DNA of 5,316 nucleotides. Origin: Candidatus Cloacimonadota bacterium (lineage in GTDB: Bacteria > Cloacimonadota > Cloacimonadia > Cloacimonadales > Cloacimonadaceae). The notes below the pieces were generated by a model that searched no databases, was not told the DNA's origin, and saw only the letters and a list, made by a program, of their open reading frames with translations. Below are positions 1 through 5,316 of the stretch, piece by piece; positions within the stretch are counted from its first letter, which is position 1; the number at the start of each line of letters is the position of its first letter. Where the stretch lies: positions 1 to 5,316 of the forward strand of contig JALNYD010000201.1 of NCBI GenBank assembly GCA_023230025.1. The letters are read 5' to 3'. A program made the position numbers and the translations under genes.

Positions 1-1
1 G

Positions 2-874
2 CTTATCACTACCTGTTGCCCATCCTGGGTAGATTATCTGGAGAAGTTTCATAGCGATCTCATCCCGCAATTCTCCTCTTCTAAAAGCCCGCATCAGATG
101 GTGGGGACAATGGTGAAGACCTATTGGGCAGAGAAGATGGGCATTGATCCGCAGAAGATCTTTCTGGTTTCAGTAATGCCTTGCACCGCCAAGAAATACG
201 AGATTGAGCGCATGGAGGATATGTATGCCTCCGGTCACAAGGATGTGGATTTGACCATCACTACACGTGAGCTGGCTCGCATGCTGAAAACCAGAGGGAT
301 TGATCTGGCAAAACTCGATGAAGGGGTAGCGGATAATCCTTTGGGCGAATACAGCGGAGCCGGCACGATCTTTGGCGCCACCGGCGGTGTTATGGAAGCA
401 GCTTTGAGAACTGCTTATTTTCTGGCAACAGGTAATGAACTGCCAGAACCCAAGATAGACTTTGTGCGCGGAGCCAAAGGTATCAAAAAAGGCAAGATTG
501 AGCTTCTGGGCAAAGAAATCCGCATTGGGGTCGCCTCTGGATTGGGCAACGTAAGTAAACTGATGAGTGAGATTCGGGATGCCAAAAAGGCAGGGAAGGA
601 GCCACCCTATCACTTTGTGGAAGTAATGGCCTGCACAGGAGGTTGTGTGGGAGGTGGAGGTCAACCCTACCGCTCTACAAACCGCATCCGTCTGGCTCGC
701 GCCAAAGGGCTTTACAAGGAAGATGAAGGCTGCGAGCGCCGCGAATCTCACAACAATCAATCCATCCAGAACCTCTATAAAGAATATCTGGGAGCTCCCA
801 ATAGCGAAAAGGCCAGAAAACTGCTGCACACCAGCTATATAGCCAGGCCTATGAAGATAGTTAGACCAGAATAA
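2..874 (+). CDS. [FeFe]-hydrogenase catalytic subunit, C-terminal part (5' end outside window)
   Basis: This is the H-cluster domain of an iron-only hydrogenase, which interconverts protons, electrons and H2. The reading frame is already open at base 2 and gives 290 residues; the N-terminal iron-sulfur domains lie upstream. The three signature motifs are visible: TTCCPSW at visible residues 3-9 (C5 the expected proton-relay cysteine, C6 a cluster ligand), MPCTAKKYE around C61, and the EVMACTGGC motif with C211 and C215 followed by GGGGQP. FGATGGVMEAALR at 124-136 is also family-typical. The last 65 or so residues (RLARAKGLY, RRESHNN, LLHTSY) match the small-subunit domain that is fused to the C-terminus in monomeric-type catalytic subunits. 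No cluster ligand is missing. The family is certain. Whether the enzyme is a ferredoxin-dependent, NAD(P)-linked or electron-bifurcating form cannot be told, because the N-terminus and partner subunits are not in view. The motif-1 serine usual in this family is threonine here. The ATG at 98 is internal and not the start, since it would remove motif 1. Confidence 0.95.
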   Translation, partial: LITTCCPSWVDYLEKFHSDLIPQFSSSKSPHQMVGTMVKTYWAEKMGIDPQKIFLVSVMPCTAKKYEIERMEDMYASGHKDVDLTITTRELARMLKTRGIDLAKLDEGVADNPLGEYSGAGTIFGATGGVMEAALRTAYFLATGNELPEPKIDFVRGAKGIKKGKIELLGKEIRIGVASGLGNVSKLMSEIRDAKKAGKEPPYHFVEVMACTGGCVGGGGQPYRSTNRIRLARAKGLYKEDEGCERRESHNNQSIQNLYKEYLGAPNSEKARKLLHTSYIARPMKIVRPE

Positions 875-1776
875 TGAACAAAGCGGATAAAAGCCTGATC
901 TATCCACTCTTCATCCCCATGCAGGGCTGTCCGGGTCGCTGTATCTATTGCGATCAGATGAAGATTAGTGGAGCTGGTGATTTTGATCTGGAAGCAGCGA
1001 TAATCCAGGTTCAGGCTTTTATCCGGCGTAATCCCTCCAGAATCAAGGAAGTTGCCTTTTATGGCGGTAGCTTCACGGCTCTGGACGAAGCTAAGCGGGA
1101 ACGGATTCTTTGCCAAATCCTTGCTGTATGCGATCCAAACACCAGCATCCGCATTTCCACGCACCCACTGTATATTGATCAGGCCATTTTAGAACATTGC
1201 CGGAAGTACAGGGTGTTTACCATAGAGCTGGGCATCCAGGATTGGCACGATGAAGTTCTTAAGGCCTCTGGCAGAGGATATAGTTCCAAACAAGCCCTTG
1301 ATGCCTGCCGCTTGATCCAGGATGCTGGGTTCAGGCTTGGGCTGCAACTGATGCCAGGATTGCCGGGAAGTTCACCGCAAAGCATCACTTTCAACCACGA
1401 AATGCTGAAGCAGATCAAGCCTCAATTCTTGCGTTTGTATCCTCTGATCCTAATCCGGGGAACCGAACTGGAAAGAATCCATCGGCAAGGAGAATACCAG
1501 CCCCTGAGCCTGAACGATGCTATCCAAATTTGTGCAGATTATGCGGAATTATGCCAGCAAATGGGGATCAGGATCATCAAATATGGCTTGCCCTCAAACA
1601 TAGATCAATCCGAGATTCTGGCGGGTCCTTATCATCCAGCTTTTGGCGAATTGGTGAAACAGGAGCTTCTGAAAAGGGATCTAAAGAAGCATCCCCAGCG
1701 CTGTGTACAGCTCTCAAACCAGGAGCTTCAGTTGCTGCGGGCTCATGGCTGTAAGTTCAGTATGTCTCCCATTTAA
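874..1776 (+). CDS. Elp3-like radical SAM protein lacking the acetyltransferase domain
   Basis: This 300-residue protein is predicted to bind a [4Fe-4S] cluster and S-adenosylmethionine and to start chemistry with a 5'-deoxyadenosyl radical. The CX3CX2C motif is C19, C23 and C26 (GCPGRCIYC). Residues 59-70 (EVAFYGGSFTAL) carry the SAM-binding GGS, and RISTHP at 93-98, IELGIQ at 117-122 and LMPGLPG at 159-165 follow in the usual order. FLRLYPLILIRGTELE at 185-200 and a late GPYHPAFGELV block match Elp3 and its short bacterial relatives (COG1243-like). Full Elp3 is over 500 residues and uses a C-terminal acetyltransferase domain to modify wobble uridine in tRNA; that domain is absent here, so the substrate is unknown. 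The ATG shares one base with the hydrogenase stop (TAATG) and has no clear Shine-Dalgarno sequence, which suggests translational coupling. Residue 123 is Asp where I would expect Ser in relatives. The family call is strong and the function is open. Confidence 0.88.
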   Translation: MNKADKSLIYPLFIPMQGCPGRCIYCDQMKISGAGDFDLEAAIIQVQAFIRRNPSRIKEVAFYGGSFTALDEAKRERILCQILAVCDPNTSIRISTHPLYIDQAILEHCRKYRVFTIELGIQDWHDEVLKASGRGYSSKQALDACRLIQDAGFRLGLQLMPGLPGSSPQSITFNHEMLKQIKPQFLRLYPLILIRGTELERIHRQGEYQPLSLNDAIQICADYAELCQQMGIRIIKYGLPSNIDQSEILAGPYHPAFGELVKQELLKRDLKKHPQRCVQLSNQELQLLRAHGCKFSMSPI

Positions 1777-1780
1777 ATGG
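1769..1780. repeat. 12-base perfect palindrome over the radical SAM stop codon
   Basis: CCATTTAAATGG is its own reverse complement and spans the TAA stop. As RNA it could form only a 4-bp stem around a TTAA loop, so it is a poor terminator. It could be a protein-binding dyad or chance. Confidence 0.3.
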
Positions 1781-1782
1781 AA

Positions 1783-1834
1783 GTTAGGCATGTTTTTTGC
1801 ACAGTGGAATAAAAAGTTGCCTGTTCAGGCTAAC
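1783..1834 (+). promoter_or_regulatory. Leader region with nested short inverted repeats
   Basis: GTTAG (1783-1787) is complementary to CTAAC (1830-1834), AGGCA (1786-1790) to TGCCT (1818-1822), and GCCTG (1819-1823) to CAGGC (1826-1830). These pairings overlap, so they are alternatives. The 3' elements end just before the Shine-Dalgarno sequence. They could be an operator or a small RNA switch, but the stems are short and may be coincidental. No known riboswitch family is recognised. Confidence 0.2.
1785..1813 (+). promoter_or_regulatory. Weak candidate sigma70-type promoter for the envelope cassette
   Basis: TAGGCA (1785-1790) matches four of six bases of the -35 consensus. It is followed after 17 bases by AATAAA (1808-1813), four of six to the -10 consensus, which is preceded by TGG as in extended -10 elements. 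This is the only gap upstream of the lipoprotein gene, so a promoter is expected hereabouts. The match is weak, and read-through from the hydrogenase pair is equally possible. Confidence 0.22.
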
Positions 1835-1835
1835 A

Positions 1836-1846
1836 AAAGGAAGGAA
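1836..1846 (+). promoter_or_regulatory. Strong Shine-Dalgarno sequence of the lipoprotein gene
   Basis: The purine run AAAGGAAGGAA lies directly before the ATG at 1849. Its AAAGGA part (1836-1841) leaves a 7-base spacer, which is near ideal. It fixes the start codon, and this start also gives an intact lipoprotein signal. Confidence 0.8.
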
Positions 1847-1848
1847 CA

Positions 1849-3354
1849 ATGAAGTATGCTATTCTTGGTTTCTTATGTTTATTGCTACTGCTCAGCGCTT
1901 GTGAGATCAAGGATTTTGCTCTGCCGGTTTGGGATATTGACCTGCGGATACCCTTGATTAATGACAGATACTATACATCGGAGTTGATTGATAGCCTGCA
2001 TATCGTCAGTGCGGCCGATAGTGTATTGCAGATTGTCACCACAGGTGAGCTAAGCACGGATGAGATCTTTTCGGTGAGCTTGACCCCGGATGTTCAGATC
2101 AATGATATATCCATTCCGGCTGGCCTTCAGCTGAATATCAAAGTCCCCTTGCAGGACACCGAGAACAACGTTCAACTCAGCTATGGCATACTCACGGGGG
2201 GAGGACTGCGCTACCGCTTTGAGGATTTGGGTCAGGATTATGATAGCATGATTCTGCGCTTTGAAGATATCCACAATGCCAGCGGAGAAGTGCTGCAAAT
2301 CTCTGCCGAGGGCGAGCAGTGGGTGAATCTGGATCTTAGTGGTTTCAGTATTGGGAGCTATGATAGCATGGAAATCCTGGATTCACTGAGCATCACTGTG
2401 ATTTGCGATTCCTCTGTTCCGGAAGGTACTCCAGTGGCAGCTTTCAGCATTGATATGAGCCAGGCTCTGCTTTTTGGCATCTTTCAGGGCCTTATCGTCC
2501 ACATGGAATTGGGGGCAACCGATCCGGCTGCAACCCTGGATGTGGATTATCCTTTGAATATCGATCAGGCAGTTACCCTCAGCACAGCAAGCATCGTGAT
2601 CAATCTTTCCAATGAACTCGGCTTCAGCACTGTGTTTTCCGGCTGGTTTGAAGCCCGGCGGGATGATCAGGTGGTGCGGGTTCCCATTTTGGATGATAAT
2701 GGAGAGAACTATCGCATCCCCGCTGCGAGTGGACTCAATCCCGGTGAAGTAACCCTGAGGTTTCACGACAATATCAGTGCTTTAATGCAGATCATGCCCT
2801 ATCACATCGAATTGGTGCAGGCCAAGTTTGTAATCGACGACGAATCGGGCTTTGGCACCCTGAATATTGAGAATGAGATTCGAGCGGATTATACGGTTGA
2901 AGCGCCGTTCCGCTTTACCTTGCATGAGCTTCCCATCGAGGTTGATAGTGTACTCACCCTGGAGATTTCCGAAGAAAACCGGGAACGCATCGATCAAAAC
3001 CTGATTGATGCCGGGCTGGAGGTTCAGGTTAAAAACACCATTCCAATTGGTGGTACAGCCTACGCCTATTTTGGGGCAAATCCGGATATCGACACCAGCG
3101 ATCCAGCCAGCTATAGCTTTGTGAAGAGTGTTACAATTCACAGCAGTCAAAGCACAACTGATTGGCAGGATGTATCCACATTGCAGCTTTCCAGAGATGA
3201 ATTGCTGCTCTTTACAGCGGAAGAGGTGTATCTGAAATGGGTATTCAGCTTTGAAGCATCAGAGGGAGAAGTAGCCATCTATGCCCGCACCAGCGATTAC
3301 ATTGCCTTGAAAGGCAATATCGCAGCCAGAGTCAGAGTGGAGGAATCAGAATGA
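1849..3354 (+). CDS. Large acidic beta-rich lipoprotein of unknown function
   Basis: I do not recognise a named family. The 501-residue protein begins with a lipoprotein signal peptide: K2, a hydrophobic core, and the lipobox LSAC with the lipidated cysteine at C18. The next residue is Glu rather than the Asp that acts as an inner-membrane retention signal in E. coli, so outer-membrane anchoring is plausible. The mature chain has no obvious transmembrane helix and is dominated by alternating hydrophobic/polar stretches, as in beta-sandwich domains. It is rich in Asp and Glu and has only eight lysines in total. Near the N-terminus LPVWDIDLRIPL (25-36) resembles an opening strand I associate with large lipoproteins of Cloacimonadota-like bacteria; the tail (ARTSDYIALKGNI and on) has a similar flavour. 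YDSM occurs twice, 40 residues apart. It has its own strong ribosome site and overlaps the barrel gene by 4 bases (ATGA), so the two are probably co-translated and may work together at the outer membrane. Confidence 0.85.
   Translation: MKYAILGFLCLLLLLSACEIKDFALPVWDIDLRIPLINDRYYTSELIDSLHIVSAADSVLQIVTTGELSTDEIFSVSLTPDVQINDISIPAGLQLNIKVPLQDTENNVQLSYGILTGGGLRYRFEDLGQDYDSMILRFEDIHNASGEVLQISAEGEQWVNLDLSGFSIGSYDSMEILDSLSITVICDSSVPEGTPVAAFSIDMSQALLFGIFQGLIVHMELGATDPAATLDVDYPLNIDQAVTLSTASIVINLSNELGFSTVFSGWFEARRDDQVVRVPILDDNGENYRIPAASGLNPGEVTLRFHDNISALMQIMPYHIELVQAKFVIDDESGFGTLNIENEIRADYTVEAPFRFTLHELPIEVDSVLTLEISEENRERIDQNLIDAGLEVQVKNTIPIGGTAYAYFGANPDIDTSDPASYSFVKSVTIHSSQSTTDWQDVSTLQLSRDELLLFTAEEVYLKWVFSFEASEGEVAIYARTSDYIALKGNIAARVRVEESE
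3339..3344 (+). promoter_or_regulatory. Shine-Dalgarno sequence of the beta-barrel gene, inside the lipoprotein gene
   Basis: GGAGGA lies 6 bases before the ATG at 3351, within the last codons of the lipoprotein gene. It supports the overlapping ATGA start, and this start yields a complete signal peptide. Confidence 0.8.
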
Positions 3355-4601
3355 AGAAACTAATTCTGCTCCTGCTTTTGGGCTGGCTCTGCAGCCTTGC
3401 CTTCGCGATGACCACCGCCAAATCCCTGTTCTATGCCGATAGCTATATGCTTAGAGCAGAGGGGGTGGAGGCGAGTTACTGGAATCCTGCCCGCTTGCGC
3501 AGCAGTCGGGCTACTGATCTCTGGTTGCCGGGTTTGAATAGTGCTGTATCAGTATCCAATAATGCCCTGGATCTGGATACCTATAACTATTTTGTCTCCC
3601 GGGACACTCTGCATGCCGTGGATAAAGAGCACATCTTGCGCAATGTGAAGGGCAAGCTTTCCCTGAGTGCGGAATCCAGCATCAGCATCTTTGGTTTCAC
3701 CATGGGCAATACTGCTCTTTCCTCTTCTACGCGTATATTTGCTAAATCTGAAGCCCAGGAGGACATCCTCAGATTGGCGCTTTATGGCAATACCGAGGAT
3801 AGCTACAGCTTTAATAAAGCCAGCAACAACGTTTCAGCAACGGCGTATTCGGATATCAGCTATGGATTTGGGGATCTGAAGGTTCCCTTCATACCGCCAG
3901 AACTGCCCGAGATTAAAGCCGGGTTCTCCGTTAGTGCTCTGATTGGTTTGGGAGACATTCAGACCAGGCATTTTACCTCGGAGTTCTCCACAGATCCGCA
4001 AAGCGGTACAAATGCCAGCCTGGAAGCTGTGATTCGCAGTTCCAACGGTGGGATTGGTTTCAAGAGCATGTTGGGGCTGTATAGCAAAGTCACCCCCCAG
4101 ATGGAGCTTGGCTTGACTCTGGATAACATCTTTGGCAATATCGTCTGGTTGGGAGCCAGAGAAGAGCGGGAATACCAGGTGAAGATTGACAGCCTGTTTG
4201 TCACGAACTTTGATGATGACTTCTATGACCAGACTGATGAAACCAGGGATATTGATTCCTACAGCAGCACACTACCGATGGAGCTACGGCTGGCCGGCAA
4301 GTATGATCTGGATTTCATGGATCTTTCTGCAGATTGGGTGCAGGGCTTCAAGGAATCCGCAGTAACCAACGCCACTGGTCGCTTATCCATTGCTGCCGGG
4401 TTGAAACCACTACCCTTCCTGCCCCTTGGTTTTGGGATTTTGCTGCCCAATAGCCAGACTCCGCTTAAAACTTCATATTCGATCGGCATCAGCAGCAAAA
4501 TGCATGAGTTTGCCATTGCCGTCCAGAGTTATAACAGCCTGATTCCAGGCTACAAATCCAAAGGAGTGTCTGTGGGCACCAGTATGAGATTTTGGTTCTG
4601 A
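3351..4601 (+). CDS. Outer-membrane beta-barrel protein, NPA-motif (DUF5723/PorV/FadL-like) type
   Basis: The 416-residue protein has a Sec signal peptide: K2 and K3, a leucine-rich core and a probable cleavage site after AFA (17-19). The mature N-terminus contains SYWNPARL (42-49); an Asn-Pro-Ala motif at this place, after a small-residue-rich segment, is typical of FadL-superfamily barrels such as PorV, PorQ and DUF5723 proteins. The rest alternates aromatic or hydrophobic with polar residues, with acidic loops (an Asp-rich one near 280-300, DDDFYDQTDETRD). It ends in GTSMRFWF, with the terminal Phe expected of a BAM-recognised beta-signal. A role as an outer-membrane channel, or as a carrier or attachment partner for the lipoprotein encoded just before it, is an inference. 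The gene overlaps the lipoprotein gene by 4 bases and the next gene by 1 base. The barrel call is good; the exact family is uncertain. Confidence 0.8.
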   Translation: MKKLILLLLLGWLCSLAFAMTTAKSLFYADSYMLRAEGVEASYWNPARLRSSRATDLWLPGLNSAVSVSNNALDLDTYNYFVSRDTLHAVDKEHILRNVKGKLSLSAESSISIFGFTMGNTALSSSTRIFAKSEAQEDILRLALYGNTEDSYSFNKASNNVSATAYSDISYGFGDLKVPFIPPELPEIKAGFSVSALIGLGDIQTRHFTSEFSTDPQSGTNASLEAVIRSSNGGIGFKSMLGLYSKVTPQMELGLTLDNIFGNIVWLGAREEREYQVKIDSLFVTNFDDDFYDQTDETRDIDSYSSTLPMELRLAGKYDLDFMDLSADWVQGFKESAVTNATGRLSIAAGLKPLPFLPLGFGILLPNSQTPLKTSYSIGISSKMHEFAIAVQSYNSLIPGYKSKGVSVGTSMRFWF

Positions 4602-5316
4602 TGCAATACCTGCTTGCGTTTCTCTTTGCCATCTTGATTTCGGCATTTTACTATCATCGCAGCCAGCCAGCGCTTTCTCCCCGAAGAAGGCTGCTGCTGG
4701 GCTTTCTCAGGACCGTAATGCTCTTTATCCTGCTTTTGATCCTGCTTAGTCCAATCCTCTATTTCTCCCGCACGCGCCGGCAGGCTCCCAAGGTTCTGAT
4801 GCTCAAGGACAATTCTGCTTCCATGGATCTGGATTATAATGGCAGCAGTAAAGCGAAGTATCTGAGCTCTGGCTTCGAGGCACTTGCAGATAAATACAGC
4901 CAGGCGGGCTATGATGTGCAAAAGCACAGCTTTGCCAACGGTTTGGAAGGTGACAAGGATAACAGCCTTTTGGTAAAGAGCTTGCAGGAGCTTTCCGCAA
5001 AGGAGAAATTGAGCGATTATGCCGCAATCGTGCTGGCCTCCGATGGCTGGCTGAGGGATGAAGATCTGGGCATTATCAATCGGATTGGAGTACCCATCCA
5101 TAGTATTGCCGATTCAAGCCGGCAGGAGATCCCAGATTTGCAGATTCTCTCTGCTCAAGCCAATCGTTACGCCTACCGCAATGAAGCAACCGTGTTCCGG
5201 GTGCGGGCAAAAGCCACCAGTTTCAAAGGTTCAGCCAGTGTGAAACTATATCTGGGAAATAGCCTGATCGGCAGGCAGAGCTTGCAGATGGAGCCAGATG
5301 CCGAGACAAGTATCGA
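4601..5316 (+). CDS. Membrane-anchored VWA-like protein, N-terminal part (3' end outside window)
   Basis: The frame is open from the ATG at 4601, which shares a base with the barrel stop (TGATG), to the window end, giving 238 residues. Two hydrophobic helices (about 3-18 and 31-55) are separated by a basic linker (SPRRR), which suggests a hairpin in the inner membrane. A Rossmann-like domain follows: VLMLKDNSASM has the MIDAS-type DxSxS (D70, S72, S74), and VLASDG (D148) fits the later acidic metal-site strand of VWA domains. The threonine usual in between is not evident; S122 in DNSLL may stand in. From about residue 177 a second, beta-rich region begins. This layout recalls BatA-like and larger VWA membrane proteins of Bacteroidota and relatives, whose known or suspected roles are in envelope stability and stress; the function here is unknown. 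There is no Shine-Dalgarno sequence near the start, so translation probably depends on the upstream gene. Confidence 0.8.
   Translation, partial: MQYLLAFLFAILISAFYYHRSQPALSPRRRLLLGFLRTVMLFILLLILLSPILYFSRTRRQAPKVLMLKDNSASMDLDYNGSSKAKYLSSGFEALADKYSQAGYDVQKHSFANGLEGDKDNSLLVKSLQELSAKEKLSDYAAIVLASDGWLRDEDLGIINRIGVPIHSIADSSRQEIPDLQILSAQANRYAYRNEATVFRVRAKATSFKGSASVKLYLGNSLIGRQSLQMEPDAETSI

Noticed and set aside
98..100. ATG at 98 as the hydrogenase start
   Set aside because: The same frame continues upstream without a stop and encodes motif 1 (TTCCPSW), which the enzyme needs. The real start lies before the window.
379..389. Near-perfect inverted repeat CACCGGCGGTG in the hydrogenase gene
   Set aside because: It encodes the conserved TGGV stretch, so the bases are explained by the protein motif and codon choice.
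170..907. Long minus-strand open frame of 245 codons opposite the hydrogenase gene
   Set aside because: The + strand here carries unmistakable hydrogenase motifs. The antisense product shows no recognisable domain and extends into the start of the radical SAM gene, so it is a shadow frame.
874..1776. The radical SAM protein as HydE or HydG, the hydrogenase maturases
   Set aside because: Position next to a hydrogenase invites this, but YGGSFT, RISTHP, LYPLILIRGTEL and GPYHPAFGELV belong to the Elp3-like group and not to the BioB/ThiH-like maturases.
1793..1798. Run of six T after the radical SAM gene as an intrinsic terminator
   Set aside because: No stable GC-rich stem lies directly before it. 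The CCATTTAAATGG palindrome is 12 bases away and forms only a weak 4-bp stem.
2383..3150. Two minus-strand open frames (127 and 122 codons) inside the lipoprotein gene
   Set aside because: They lie wholly within a well-supported + strand gene that has a lipobox and ribosome site. Their translations look unstructured and lack family features.
4550..5101. Minus-strand open frame of 183 codons opposite the barrel end and the VWA gene
   Set aside because: The + frame gives two membrane helices and a DxSxS motif, and it is coupled to the upstream gene. The antisense translation has no recognisable features.

Overview
All genes in this window read on the + strand. The sequence is about half GC and tightly packed, and three of the four gene junctions are start/stop overlaps. 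The gene set suggests an anaerobic, double-membraned (diderm) bacterium: an M3-type iron-only hydrogenase, an Elp3-like radical SAM enzyme, an acidic beta-rich lipoprotein, an outer-membrane beta-barrel of the NPA-motif type and a membrane-anchored VWA-type protein. The style of the lipoprotein and barrel recalls Cloacimonadota, Marinimicrobia or Fibrobacterota/Bacteroidota relatives. Cloacimonadota is my best guess, but it is an inference from protein style and not a proven placement.

Region 1 (1-1776) is a metabolic/enzymatic pair. The window opens inside the catalytic H-domain of an [FeFe]-hydrogenase large subunit, with all H-cluster cysteines present and a fused small-subunit-type tail. 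Its stop codon shares one base with the start of a 300-residue radical SAM protein. That protein resembles the catalytic domain of Elp3 but has no acetyltransferase domain. The overlap implies coupled expression. Whether the two proteins act together is unknown.

Region 2 (1777-1848) is the only intergenic gap. It holds short inverted repeats, a weak candidate promoter and a strong Shine-Dalgarno sequence, and probably marks the start of a second transcription unit. No convincing terminator is visible in it.

Region 3 (1849-5316) is an envelope cassette: a 501-residue lipoprotein, a 416-residue outer-membrane barrel and a protein with two membrane helices and a VWA-like domain that runs off the window end. 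Its genes overlap by 4 bases and then 1 base, so they are probably translated together. An inner-membrane VWA protein, a lipoprotein and a barrel encoded in sequence could form a trans-envelope system of undescribed function, which is the most interesting possibility here. No tRNA, rRNA, CRISPR array, insertion sequence or integration site was seen.
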